Origin: Sipunculus nudus
Taxonomy: Eukaryota; Annelida; Sipuncula; Golfingiida; Sipunculidae
DNA length: 64,000 nucleotides
Direction of reading: 5' to 3'
Assembly (NCBI GenBank): GCA_026874595.1
Contig: CM049312.1
Span: 49,849,429-49,913,428, forward strand
Positions 48,043-61,624 of this stretch are shown piece after piece; position 1 is the stretch's first letter; every line of letters starts with the position of its first letter. The translations under genes and the position numbers were made by a program. The notes under the pieces were generated by a model. The model saw only the letters and a program-made list of their open reading frames with translations, was not told where the DNA came from and ran no database searches.

Positions 48043-48575
48043 TTTTAAAATGTCCTAGTCTGAAACTTGCAGGTCGGAAATGTCCATTTTGCTGAAATCA
48101 TAATGACTAAGGTAGATATGCAGGATTTAAAAGGATCAATATTTAATTTTAAAAATAAACCTCCATTCATTCTCCAAAACTTTGCACAGGTTCGCATTAG
48201 GCCTGTAGGCCTTGTTTCAGAGACTCTATTGTATTCACTTGCGAAATGTCCAGCTGCAGGCAGGCCACTTCTGGTCACTGGAAGTCAGCTATGCCAGGGA
48301 ACTTATTTGTCACTGGGGAGATCCCCTGCTGTGACAGGTGTCAGCTATTCTCATATCGTATTTTCGTTCCATGAACATGTTCCTGTTCATACCTTTCTCC
48401 ATGAATTAAGACCATTTAAGCCCACGAACACCAACATGTTCCTGTTAATTGTTCAAGAAAATCATAACCAACTCCTGCAGTTGGTCACACCACCGGGGGC
48501 CCAGGAATAAAGTATAACACTGGCAACAATGGCGGTAAGGAAAGAAGTGCCTAACCACACTTGGACTGTTCATTA
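48043..48575. repeat. Mosaic of family-B and family-A 3' pieces
   Basis: CACAGGTTCGCATTAGGCC then GGCCTTG (family-B 3' end) at 48187-48217 is followed by family-A 3' sequence (CTGGTCACTGGAAGTCAGC). A 147-codon frame crosses these junctions and is not a gene. Confidence 0.55.
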
Positions 48576-51500
48576 GGGAAATTGTGAGCTTATGCGATGG
48601 TGTGGCGTCGTGCGGCATCCATCGTCTGTCGTCCGTCGTCATTAACCCATACTATCTTGAAAACGGCAAGAGTAAGCATCACAAAATTTTATGCTAAAAA
48701 TTAGTCATCTAAAAAACTCTATCTGATTTTGCTTATTTTTTTGGTTAACTGCATTTTCTTAGATTTTATTGGGAAAAAGCTAAAAAAGCTTTAAAATCTT
48801 CTCCGAAACTGTTCAGCCAAATTGTCCAATATTTCACAGAAATGATTCCTTGAACAATCTTTCTAAAGTTTGTTCGAATGGTTTAAGTTTGGTGATTTTT
48901 GGCAGAGTCACAGGAAGTTGAACTTAGTCATCTGTCCAAAAAAGCATACTAAAATTACAATCTCAGAAACAGCTGGTGCTATCATCACCAAATTTTATGC
49001 CAATGTTAGTCACATGAGTCATATCTGAAATTGAGGTATTGGTGGCGCCACCTGCATCGGCCTTTTTTGTACGGGGGTCATCAGTGCCAGTATCATACTG
49101 ACGGCTACAAAAAACTTCTCCTCAGGAACCATATAGCCAAATTGTTTAATATCGCATAGAACTTATCCTGGGGTAGTGCTTTCTGAAGTTTGTTCAAATG
49201 GTTTCAGTTCAGTGACTTTTGGATGAGTTATGGGAAGCTGAATTTAGTCATATGCCATAACATCCCCTTTTAGCTAGGTGTCTACAAATATCTTCTTCTC
49301 AAAAACCACTGGGCCAAATTCTTAAATCTCACACATTAATTATCCTTAGATTCAGTGGTTCAGTGATTTTTGGCTGAGTTATGAGACACTTAACTTAGCC
49401 ATTTTGCTGTATTTTCCCATATGAGTTATAAACCTGAAAAACGTTTTTTGACTGACGCCACTGAGGCCAATTTGTTTAATATTTTACAAGAATTATCCCC
49501 TGAATAATTCTTATAATAATTGTCTTTTATGTTTCCAAATGAATTTTGGCTGAATTATAAAGATTGAAATTTGAAGATTGAGTCATTTTACCATGTATGT
49601 CAGCTGTGTGAAGCAGCTACATCTAGCCTGGAACCTGTTTATCAGCATCCATTACATCATGCTTCTAGACATTTAGATTTCAGGTTATCTATGGTTAAAT
49701 TGACAAGAATGTTTTTTTAAAGCTTTTAAAAAATGTAGATTTATGATTTTAGATATTCCTTGTGCCAGGCAATGTTTACAATCACAGGTATACAGCTCTC
49801 TGTGGGTATATAAAGACGGCTGTACATGGATTATAAATAATAGGTATCCATACTCAACTTAATTCAAGATTTTGCCATCAGTGAGATGTATCTGTATTAC
49901 AATTTTGCATTCAATATGCATCTGTAGTAATTTTTAGCTAACCTATGACCTAATGCGATGGTTTGGCGGCGTCCGCCGTCTGTACGTTAACCCATACTAT
50001 TTCAAAAACGACTTGAGCTAGCATCATGAAATTTAATGCAAAAAGTTAACCGTCTGAAAAACTCTGCATTTTCTTAGATTCTATAGAGAAAAAGGTAAAA
50101 AAACTTTAAAAATCTTCTCCTCTGAAACGGTAAAGCCAAATTGTTCAATATTTCACAGAAATAATCTTTTAAACCATATCTCTAAAGTTTATTTGAATGG
50201 TTCAAGTTTGGTGAATTTTGGCCAAGTTACAGGAAGATGAACTTAGTCTTCAGTCAAAAAAGGATACTAAAATGACAATCTCAGAAACAGCCGGAGCTAT
50301 CATCACCAAATTTTCTGCCAGTGTTGGTCACATGAGTCATATATGAAATTCAGGTATTGGTAGCGCCACCTGCATTGACCATTTTTTAGCTCAGCTGACT
50401 ATAAGTCATCTGAGCTATAGTCGTGGTCCATTGTCCGTCGTCCGTCCGTCTGTCCGTCCGTCCGTCCGTAGATGTGGCACGTTTTGAAACCGTAAGACCT
50501 AGGAATCCGAAATTCAGCATAATGTTAGATGTCCCCAAGATCTCCTACCAAGCCGAAAACTGGGTCTTTGCGACTTCGTTCCTTTGAGAAATTAAGGAAA
50601 AACCTCAATTTTTTATTTAAATCCTATTTTCACACTTCAGGACTGCCTTATTTCAAAACCACTCATCTGTTTTTCCTCATATTAACCATAAATATTCTTC
50701 TATATAGTTTCTATGTACATGCCAGAAATTAAGTCTGTTAAGTATAAATTCTTTAAGCTATGGGCCCAAACATAATGGACTTTGTAAAAAATCAGGAAAA
50801 ATATTTACTCACTTAACATGAAAAATTTTGAAACTAGAGTCTATTTTCCCAAATATATAACTATGTTTAATTAAGATTCAATTGTTAACCCAAAATTAGA
50901 TCTGAATTTTGTAAATTTTTTAAGTAATTAGCATAAAAATAAAATCAGTACCTTAAATTTTGCCCAACTTTGACCATGGCACATTTTTTCCTGTAAGTAC
51001 CATTGATTTAATTTTCACAGCATGTAAACATAAATATTTAATTTGTTTAAATCTGAAATTTGGAAGTAAAAGCTTGAAAATTAAGCTAGTTATTGATTTT
51101 TTTTCTTGAGGCTCTATTGTAGTCATTTGCTTTGATTACAGATTACAGATGCAGGGTCCCACTCCAGGTCACTGGAAGTCAGCTATGCCAGGGTTTCTGA
51201 TTTGTTACAGTCACTGGGGGAGATCCCCTGCTGTGACAGGTGTACAGTTATTCTGATATCACCACCCCAATCCCCCCCCCCTGCAAACCCAACCCACCAA
51301 GTGTTATGCAGTATTGTTACTGTTTTCACTGTATCTCCTTAATTGTAATGCTGTTTCCACTCTGATATGCAAAAACTTTCCTTAAAAAAGTAATTCAAGG
51401 TGTAATCCAGAAGTTGCAATGTTGTGTAATGTAACATTTTTAAAGAAATCATTTTTCTTTTAAGTGATTTTACCAATCATAATGGAACCCATCAGTATGC

Positions 51501-54264
51501 TTAAATTATGATAAAATATGAAGCACATTATGGATAAATAAAGACACAATTCAAAATTGTGAAATCTAAATCAAGTATTTTTTTTTAGACATTTATTGTT
51601 TTGCAGATTTAAAAGATATATTTTTGTGGTAAAAAATAAATAAACATTTGTATGCATGATGTGGTGTTATCTGACAAGATCGAGATTTATGATGATGCAA
51701 TTGAGAATTATGAATCAACTTTTATATTCAGATATATATGTTATATTGAAAATGTATAGAAATATAAACTTCAATTTAAAAAAAAATTGATGTGATAAAA
51801 AAATGAGGATTTGTTACAAACATTTGTTCATTATTTTCCTGCATCAGCAGAATTTGAGATCAGGCTTTGTTTGCCATGTTTTATGTTGTTAATTAGTTAT
51901 ATTTCAACTGTATACATTTCATAAAAAAAACATATTTAATGATTTATATTATACAAAAAAAAGATTTGATTGAACAAATGTGTAAACTACTGAAATGTCA
52001 ACAGTTAATCGAAAAGCCAACTAATGATCATGGTAATAGTACAGATCATTTGTTCACAAACTGCTCACATGCTTCAGTTTCAACATTAGGAAACACATGG
52101 TCAGGTCACAAAATATTATTTGCAACAATTTCTTGCTCATCAATACAAACCAATCATATAAACCAACCATGGCCTTTATTACCTCTTCCTCTTACACTTT
52201 ATCTCCATTTGATATTATTTTAGGTTTTTACCTTCAAGGTTAACGTCAGCTGAGCACAGTGACCCATAGGTCCCTTGTTTTTGTACAGCCGGGTCATTGG
52301 TCATCTTTACATTAACCAATAATTTCTCAGGAATAGCAGGAGCTACCATCCCCAGATTTTATGCAATAATCTGTCACATATCAAATGTTGTGTGATTCAG
52401 CTTATTTTTTTGCTATCTGTGTCTTCTTCTTGGAAACAGTCCAGCCAAATTGTTTATTATTTTGCAGAAATGATCCAAGAGGCAAACCCTCTCAAGTTTG
52501 TTCAAAAGGTTTGCATTTGATGAATTTTATTGGAGTTACATGAATTTGAACAGTCATTTGGCCACAGTAATCTCAGAAATAACAGAAGCTAGCATTACCA
52601 AGTATTGTGCAAATGTTGGTCACATGACTCATATTTGAAGTTGCAGATTTTGTGGTGCCACCTACATTGACTGTTTTTTTAATGGGCAAAATCTTCATAA
52701 TTTTAGCCTCTTTCAGCTTAAAATGTTTATGATGAAACTGTCAAGTTGAATCGTTCAATTTTTCAAAAGAATTATCCTAGGACATGGTTCTTTCAATCAT
52801 ATCAGAAAAGCTTTTGTTGGTCTTATGGCCATTAGTATGTCTAATTCAAACTGAGGACTGCAAAACTGTTCTTCTACAAAATTATTGTTTCAATTATAAC
52901 TGCTGTAACATTGCACAAAAATTATTCTTAGGTGGCCTTCAAGTTTACTTGAATGATTTTACAATGAAAGAACTGCATCTTTTATTATTCTAGATATTTT
53001 CATAAAAAGTTTATAAATATGTCAGCTTGAAAGAAAAAAGCATTTTAGCCAAAGTCTTTCAGTATGTGTAAACAGATTCACCAACACTCCAAGATTGTGT
53101 CTGTATCTTTAAATAGGTTGAGAAACTGCCAACTGTTTCAGATTTGGCAACAGATCAAGTGTTCATTCAGTGCAGCCAGATTTAGGTCAAGAGTTCAATC
53201 AGTGCAGCCAAGCACAAGGCATGTGATCACCTCATGGGTGACATGTGAACACCTCATGGGCACCAGGTGATCACCTCATGGGTGTCATGCCCCTCAGGGC
53301 AGGGCCCCTGCATGAGCTTATGCAATGGTGTGGCTACTATTTAAGACTTGGCAACAGGCTAGAGGTCAGTCTCGATCAATTCATAGCTTTGGCAGACTGC
53401 CAACTGTATCAGATTAGGCAACAGGTCAAGAGTTCACTCAGTACAGCCAGGTATGGGTCAGGAGTTCACTCAGTGCAGTAGCTGCATTCTATTTATAGTG
53501 TTAGCATACTGCCCACTGCATCAGATTTGGCACCAAGGTTCAGCCTTGATCCTATTATAGCTTTGGCAGACTGCCAAATGTGTCAGATTATGCAACAGGT
53601 CAGAGTTCACTCAGTCTAGCCAGGTGCAGGTCATGAGTTTACTCAGTGCAGTAGCCTGAGCCAGCAAATTTGTCACAGTTCACTCGTTGCAACTTCCTTT
53701 CCCACCTAAGCCTGGTCAGCCCCATGCATCAGACTCAAGGTAATTTTGATGTATTGGCCTGATATTTTGACCTGTCTATGTGTCTTTGATGGCTTTCTCA
53801 TTCACAAGACAGGTGTCGCCACCAACAATGACTTTAGAACAGTGTATGTGCCTTCTTATTTCTACAGAGGAATTAGATATATTAGCCTGAAATTGGGCAT
53901 ATTTATACATATCAAATAGCATTGTCGTATACAGGACTGGTAGCACCACCTACAATAATTTTTGTACAGTGTGTGTCCCTGCTTATTTCTCAGGAGGGGT
54001 TTGATATATCAGTCTGAAATTGGGCATATGTATATATCTCTGATAGCTTCATTGTATACAAGACTGGTGGTACCAGCTTCAATCATTTTTGTGATGTGTG
54101 CACCCATGCCAGAATTTCAGCCGTTATGTTTGTGTAATTGTTTCTTATGCAACATTTTTAGCACTTGCATTGTCCATATACATGAAAAGTAATGGTCCAG
54201 CATTGCAGCATTATACCTGGTGTATTTCCCAATGCACAGGTTCGCATTAGGCCTGTAGGCCTTG
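48576..54264 (+). mobile_element. Family-B element(s), split by a family-A insertion
   Basis: A degenerate 5' module starts at about 48578 (TGTGAGCTTATGCGATGG). A second starts at 49933 (TTTTTAGCTAACCTATGACC). The 3' end GCACAGGTTCGCATTAGGCC then CTTG is at 54261-54264. It includes GGTGGCGCCACCTGCATCGG near 49043. This copy provides empty sites for the insertions at 27858, 30472, 32347 and 34539. Confidence 0.75.
50386..52277 (+). mobile_element. Family-A Helentron-like element, complete (about 1.89 kb)
   Basis: Starts TTTAGCTCAGCTGACTATAA, with (GTCC)n at 50436-50468. It ends GTCAGCTGAGCACAGTGACC, CATAGGTCC and CTTG at 52274-52277. A C-run lies at about 51273-51281. Its flanks join as a T-run that matches TTTTTTGTACGG in another family-B copy (about 49064). 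Confidence 0.85.
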
Positions 54265-55378
54265 TTTAAATCCAGGCAGCTTGCCTTGGCTTAGCTTGGG
54301 CACTACTAGCAGGTGACCCCTCTTCCCTGCACTCATTCTTATTCTATACTAGGCTACATTTTAGATTTTGTATTGTACCACCAGGGTTACAGTGATTTTA
54401 AAGTGCACATTTAATTGTGTCCACAATGTGGTGTATTGCTATGAAAGTGTGGATGTTCATCAGATAAGGAATTCCTTACTTCAGAAGAGTAAAAACTTCA
54501 CCAGGTGTGAAATGACTATTAATTCCAATAATAAATTATAGCTGAGATAGTTATTAGCACAATGATGTTGTTTGTCCCTCATTCAAGTAACAGTATGTAT
54601 ACTTTATTTGAAAAGATGTTTTTATTTTATCAAATTTATTGAATCTTATTTTCGGTGAATAAAATTAAGCACGTACTGAAAAATCCAATGTACAAAACTT
54701 TTTAATAGTGATTCAAGGAATTATCTTGATGATGCCATGTTGTGGCATTATTTTCTTTTAAATTCAGTTTAAACATTTGTGATTTAAAAATAATAAAATG
54801 TATGTGTTTGCATAATATGACTCAACTAGCTGATAAACCCGGTATACCAGGCTTTTTAAGAGTTTGGGTAAAAGTATTAATTGACAGGATTGTTGGATCC
54901 ATTTTTCATTCAAAATCAAAAGAAAATATAGATATTCAGTGGTTTACAGTCTCAATAAGATATGTACAAATATTTTGTTAACATTTATTTTGTGGCACTG
55001 TGCTTGTGGTAAGGAATTCATACACAGGTATGTTGACCTTGAAGACCTGGTCTGTGGTGATTTTTACATTAATTTGCGAACCGGAATGGGACGCGGGGGC
55101 CCTCCGGTTTTCGATGACCTTTGACTGGTTTCTATTTTTGGACATTTAAAGTACAGTTTAATGTAAGGGGGAAAATTAATTCAACATAGCTTAACTTAAC
55201 CTCTAATTTAATAGGAGTAGGAAGACATGAAAGATTAATTAAATGTACGTTTTAAGGCAAGGAAAATGTTCCTGAAGAGAGAAACGGAAATATGCATACA
55301 TCATTAGCAGCAGACAGGGGCGTAACCAGACATGACCATATGGGGGACAAGACTCTGGCGGTTTCCCGATTCTGTACA
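54265..55378. other. SETD6 intron, nothing recognised
   Basis: Little shared with other parts of the window. Short frames at 54742 and 54939 have no recognisable similarity and no splice or phase fit to SETD6. Confidence 0.45.
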
Positions 55379-55736
55379 TTTTTAGCTCAGCTGGCTGAAA
55401 GTCATTTGAGCTATAGCGATCACCCTTTGTCTGTCGTCCGTCCGTCCGTCTGGCGGTCCATTAACAGGGCACAAATCATAATCACTGGTTCTGACATCTT
55501 CTCACTTGACATCCAGGGAGGTCCATGAAAAATCTCCTTTGAAACCTGAAATTAGTTCTCTGTTACCCATATCCTTTGAGCTATGGTGCTCCAAAAGTAC
55601 CCCCCAAAATAATGCAAACTTTGATACAAAAGCTCAAGTATATGAATAACTACTGCATTGATCACCATGATTCTTTGCATGAATATTGATAATGGGATGT
55701 TCCATCACTTCATGCAGACTGGTCGCGCCACCTGTA
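55379..55736 (+). repeat. Family-A' unit
   Basis: TTTTTAGCTCAGCTGGCTG, then (GTCC)n at 55436-55450, then the A' core ending in GGTCGCGCCACCTGTATTTT. Confidence 0.75.
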
Positions 55737-57664
55737 TTTTTAGCTCAGCTGACTATAAGTCATCTGAGCTATAGTCGTGGTCCATTGTCCGTCGTCCGTC
55801 CGTCTGTCCATCCGTCCGTCCGTCCGTCCGTCCGTCCGTCCGTAGATGTGGCACGTTTTGAAACCGTAAGACGTAGGAATACAAAATTCAGCATAATGTT
55901 AGATGTCCCCAAGATCTCCTACCAAGCCGAAAACTGGGTCTTTGCGACTTCGTTCCTTTGAGAAATTAAGGAAAAACCTCAATTTTTTATTTAAATCCTA
56001 TTTTCACACTTCAGGACTGCCTTATTTCAAAACCACTCATCTGTTTTTCCTCATATTAACCATAAATATTCTTCTATATAGTTCCTATGTACATGCCAGA
56101 AATTAAATCTGTTCAGTATCAATTCCTTAAGTTATGGGCCCAAACATAATAGACTTGGTAAAAAATCAGGAAAAATATTTACTCACTTAAAATGAAAAAT
56201 TTTGAAACTAGAGTCTATTTTCCAAAGTATATAACTATGTTTAATTAAGATTTAATTGTTTACCCAAAATTAGATCTGAATTTTGTAAATTTTTTAAGTT
56301 ATTAGCATAAAAATAAAATCAGTACCTTAAATTTAGCCCAACTTTGACCATGGCACGTTTTTCTCCTGTATGTAGCATTGATTTAATTTTCACAGCATGT
56401 AAACATAAATATTTAATTTGTTTAAATATGAAATTTGAAAATAAAAGCTTGAAAATTAAGCTAGTTATTGATTTTTTTCTTGAGGCTCTACTGTAGTCAT
56501 TTGCTTTGATAACAGATTACAGCTGCAGGGTCCCACTCCAGGTCACTGAAAGTCGGGCTATGCCAAGGTTTCTGATTTGTTACAGTCACTGGGGGAGACC
56601 CCCTGCTGTGACAGGTGTACAGTTATTCTAATATCACCACCCCAATCCCCCCCCCCCCCCCGGCAAACCCAACCCACTAAGTGTAATGCAGTAATTGTTA
56701 TTGTTTTCACTGTATTTCCTTAATTGTAACGCTGTTTCCACTCCAATATACAAAAACTTTCCTTAAAAAAGTAATTCAAGTGTAATCCAGAAGATACCAT
56801 GTTGTGTTAATGTAGAATTTTTAAAGACATTAATTTTCTTTTAAATGATTTTAACAGATATAATTGAACCCATCATTATGCTTAAATTTATAAAATATGA
56901 AGCACATTATGGATAAATAAAGACACAATTAAAAATTGTGAAATCTAAATCAAGTATTATTTTTAGATATTTATTGTTTTGCAGATTTAAAAGATATATT
57001 TTTGTGGTAAAAAATAAATAAACATTTGTATGCATGGTGTGGTGTTGTTATATGACAAGATTGAGATTCATGATGATGCAATTGAGAATTATGAATCAAT
57101 TTTTATATTCAGATTTATCTGTTTTATTGGAAATGTATAGAAATATAAACTTAAATTAAAAAAAAATTGATGTGATAAAAAAATTAGGATTTAATACAAA
57201 CATTTGTCCATTATTTTCCTGCCACAGCAGAATTTGAGATCAGGCTTTGTTTGCCCTGTTTTATGTTGTTAATTAGTTATATTTCATCTGTATACATTTC
57301 ATAAAAAAATACATATATATTTAATAATATATATTATACAAAAAAAATAGATTCAATTAAACAAATTTGTATACTACTGAAATGTCAACAGTTAATCAAA
57401 AAGCCAACTGATGATCATGGTAATAGTACAGATCATTTGTTCACAAACTGCTCACATGCTTCAGTTTCAACATTAGGAAACACATGATCAGGTCACAAAA
57501 TATTATTTGCAACAATTTCTTGCTCATCAATACAAACCAATCATATAAACCAACCATGGCCTTTATTACCTCTTCCTCTTACACTTGATCTCCATTTGAT
57601 ATTATTTTAGATTTTTACCTTCAAGGTCAACTTCAGCTGAGCACAGTGACCCATAGGTCCCTTG
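55737..57664 (+). mobile_element. Family-A Helentron-like element, complete (about 1.93 kb)
   Basis: 5' end TTTTTAGCTCAGCTGACTAT; the longest (GTCC)n run of the window at 55795-55842; C-run at about 56647-56660; 3' end CAGCTGAGC..CCCATAGGTCC then CTTG at 57661-57664. Very close to the copy at 50386. It inserted into, or joined to, A' sequence. Confidence 0.85.
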
Positions 57665-58706
57665 TTTCCAATTTTTACAAATTTTTTTCTCTTTTTTTTC
57701 AGACCTGCAATGGAACTGTCATCTGAATAACTACTGCATTGATCACCATGATTCTTTGCATTAATATTGAACATGGGATATTCCATCAGTTCCTCCAAAC
57801 TGGTGACGCCACCTGTATTTTTTTCCAATTATTACGAATCATTTTCTTTATTTTTGAGACCTTCAAAGATGTTGTCCTCTGTTAACAGGGCACAAATAGT
57901 ATCCGCAGACCTGGATTCTTCTTACTTGACATCAAGGGAGGTCCATGAAAAGTCTCTGTGAAAACATGAAATTAGGTCTCTGGTACCCATATCCTTCGTA
58001 GTAAGTATCCCTCAGAATAATTAAAAAGTTGATACAAAAGCTCCAGTATCTGAATAACTAATGCATTGATCTCCATGATTCTGTGCAGGCTTATTGATCA
58101 TGGAGTGTTCCATCAGTTCCTGCAAACTGGTGGCGCCACTTGTATTTTTTCCAATTTTTACGAATTTTTTCTTTATTTTTGAGACTTTAAAGAAGCTGTC
58201 ATCTGTTAACAGGGTACAAATCAAAACTGCTGGACCTGGAATCTTCTAAATTGACATCAAGGGAGGTCCATAAAAAGTGTGTGTGGAAACATGAAATTAG
58301 GTCTCTGTTACCCATATCCTCCGAGCTATGGGGCTCGTTAATACCCCTTAGAATAATTAAAAATGTGGTACAAAAGCTGCGGTATTTGAATAATTAATGT
58401 ACTGATGGCCATGATTTTTTGCATGCATTTTGATCATGGAGTGTTTCATCAGTTCCTGCAGACTGGTGGCCCCACCTTTATTTATTTTTAATTTGTACAC
58501 ATTTTTTTCTCTTTTTGAGACTTTCAAATAAAGCCTCATCTTGTAACAGGGCACAAATCGTAACCTAGAATCTTCATACTTGACATCTAGGGAGGTCCAT
58601 GAAAAGTCTTCATGGAAATCTGAAATTAGGTCTCTGTTACCCATATCCTCTGAGCTATGGGGCTCATAAGTACCCCTTAAATAATTAAAAATGTGATACA
58701 AAAACT
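57665..58706 (+). repeat. Family-A' core units in tandem (about 300 bp each)
   Basis: Repeated blocks contain GACATCAAGGGAGGTCCATG, CTCTGTTACCCATATCC and CATCAGTTCCTGCAGACTGG followed by a GGTGGCGCCAC-type palindrome, at about 57800, 58130 and 58465. Confidence 0.75.
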
Positions 58707-59861
58707 GTGTTTGTTTCTGGAGAACTCCTCTGAGACCCTTGGAATGATCTTTTCTTAACCCGGCATAGTTGTTCCCTCACCTATGTAGTTGTGCATTACA
58801 AAGACAGGTGGCACCACCTGCAATCCTTTCTGTGCAGTCTGAATCTAGATGTCTTTTAGATAACAGCCCATATCTCATGAGTGGCTCAATGTATTGAGCT
58901 GAAAGTTTGCATGTCCATAGATCTTGGATCTCTCCATCTTGAAATTGTGCATGTTCATAGATCCTTGACACCTCCATCTTGTAAACAAGACTGGTGTTGC
59001 CATCTGCATAAATTTTCACATGGCGTCCATCCGTATATTTGCTTTTGGTAAAAATTGCTCATATCTCAGGAGTGGTTCAAGGTATTGGTCTGAAATTTGG
59101 CATGTCCATCCATCTTGGAAAGTTTCTGGTAAACCAGACAGGTGGCGCCACCTACCTTCCTGTTTTTGTAGAATAAATTAATGTCCTTTTCTAAGGAGTG
59201 ATTTGCCGTATTGGCCTGAAATTGTGCATATCCGTAGATCATGGACTCCTCCATCTTGTACTCAAGACTGGTGGTACCATCTGCAATCATTTTCCTAAGA
59301 TGTCCAGCCGTACATGTGCTTTGTGTGGAAATAGCTCATATCTCCAAATTGGTTCAAGGTATTGGTCTGAAATTTTGGCATATCCATCCATCTTGGAAAG
59401 TTTCTGGTAAACCAGACAGGTGGCGCCACTTACCTTCCCATTTCTGCAGAAAAAATTACTGCTCTTTTCTTAGGAGTGGTGTGCCATATTGCCCATTAAA
59501 TTGTGCATGTCCATATATCTTGGACTCCTCCATGTTGTTCTCAAGACTGGAGGCACCATCTGCAATTGTTTTCCTGTGGTGTCCATCTGTACATTTGCTT
59601 TGGGTGAAAATTGCTCATATCTTAGGAATCGTTCAAGGTATTGGTCTGAAATTTGGCATGTCAATCCATCTTGGAGAGTTTTCTCATAAACCAAACAGGT
59701 GGCGCCAGGTGTTTTTGTTTATTAGATTAATGCCCTTTTCTCAGAGTTTTAGTGGACTATATTCAGGAGTGGTGTGACATACCACTTAATCCATCCCTCA
59801 CTCCACCTGTACCACTCTGACTTCGGCGGATACACATTGTTGCTTGGCAAATGTTTTCTAG
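58707..59861 (+). repeat. Family-C/D hybrid element (C')
   Basis: The 5' side has GGAGAACTCCTCTGAGACCC of family C without its terminal hairpin. The core has D-like units of about 230-300 bp with ACAGGTGGCGCCACCTACC at about 59139 and a variant at 59418. The 3' end is CTTCGGCGGATACACATTG, then TTTTCTAG at 59854-59861. Confidence 0.65.
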
Positions 59862-60006
59862 TCAAAAATGTGATACAAAAACTCAACTATTTGAATAATT
59901 ACTGCGCTGATGACCATGATACTTAGCATGCATATTGATCATGGAGTGTTTCATCAGTTCCTGTACACTGGTGGTGCCACCTGTATTTTTTTCAATTTTT
60001 TAGGCA
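59862..60006 (+). repeat. Partial A' unit
   Basis: Resumes A' sequence (AAATGTGATACAAAAACTC) broken by C' at 58706, ending in CTGGTGGTGCCACCTGTATT. So C' inserted inside an A' unit. Confidence 0.65.
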
Positions 60007-61624
60007 TTTTTTAGCTCAGCTGACTCTAAGTCATCTGAGCTATAGTCGTGGCCCATTGTCCGTCGTCCGTCCGTCTGTCCGTCCGTCTGTCCGTCCGTCC
60101 GTAGATGTGGCACGTTTTGAAATCGTAAGGCCTAGGAAACCAAAATTCGGCATAGTGTTAGATATCCCAAAGATCTCCTACCAAGCCGAAAACTGGATCT
60201 TTGCAACTTTGTTCCTTTGAGAAATTAAGGAAAAACCTCAATTTTTTATTAAAAACCTATTTTCACACTTCAGGGCTGCCTAATATCAAAACCACTCATC
60301 TGTTTTTCCTCATATTTACCATAAATTTTTCTCTATATAGTTCCTATATACTTTCTTGAAATTATGTCTGTATTATATAATTTAAGAAAGTTATGGGCCA
60401 AAACATAATGCATTTTGTAAAAAATCAGGAAAGATATTTGATCACTTAACACAAAACTTGTTAAAGCTATGGACTTTTTTTCAAGTAATATAACTTTAAT
60501 TAATCAAAATTTAATTGTATACCCAAAATTAGATCAAAATCTTTTAATTTTTTTAAAATATTAACAAAAATAAAAAATTGGTACCTTAAATTTTGCCTAA
60601 CTTTGACCATGGCACGTTTTTTCCTGTAAGTACTGTGGATTTAATTTTCTCAGCATGTTTTTGTTAGCATTTTGTCTGTTAATACTAAAAATTTGAAACC
60701 AGTTGATCAAAAACTGTAGATTGTATTCAAGTTTTCAAGCACCATGTAACATATTGTTTACATCAGGCTAGTGTTATGCAGTTTGCAAGAGCTCAGCTCC
60801 CCAGCTTCAGCTCTCAGTTCCTAAAATTTGGCATACAATTAGATGTCTGCAAAATTCCCTACCATGCCAAGAATTTGGTCACTAGGACTTAATACCTTTG
60901 AGATATTAATGAAAAACTTCATTTTTAAATTAAAAACCCATTGTTACACTTCAATACTGCCTAATATCAAAACCACTGATCTGACTTTAATCATATATAA
61001 TATACATGTTTTTCTATACATTCTCTGTGCACATGCCAGAAATGATGTCAGTGTTGCGTAATTGTTTTAAGTTATGGGCCCAAACATAATGCACTTTGTA
61101 AAAAATCAAGAAATATATTTACTCCCTTAACAAGGGGCTTGCTGAAGCAAGAGATTTTTTTGTCAATGTTGTAACATAATTTAATCAAGATTCAATTGAA
61201 TACCCAAAATTAGTTCTGAATTTTTTAAATTTTATAAGTTATTAGTATAAATATAAAATTAGTACCTTAAATTTTGCCCAACTTTGACCATTTCACTTTT
61301 GTTTCATGTGAGCCCTGTTTATATAATTTTCATATCATGCACACATAAGGATTTCAGCTTTTTAGTTTAGAAAGCTGAAAGAAATTGGCCAAAAAATGTA
61401 TCTTTTATTAATGTTTTTATGAGACCATGTCAGACCTTGGCTCTCTCCAGCCACTCTTGAGTCAACTGTATGTTGACCTTGTTGAACTTTTAGCAAATTA
61501 TGCACGCTTGAGGCGAGGCATTTACTGGGGAGGCAAGGCAGCTTATGGCCAGCCACAGTTGATCCAGGTGTCCAACCCAACTCATCTAGTAGTTTTAACC
61601 AACAACATAACAATAAACAATAAA

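Noticed and set aside
48067-48510. 147-codon open frame
   Set aside because: Crosses the junction between family-B and family-A 3' ends. A chance frame in repeats.
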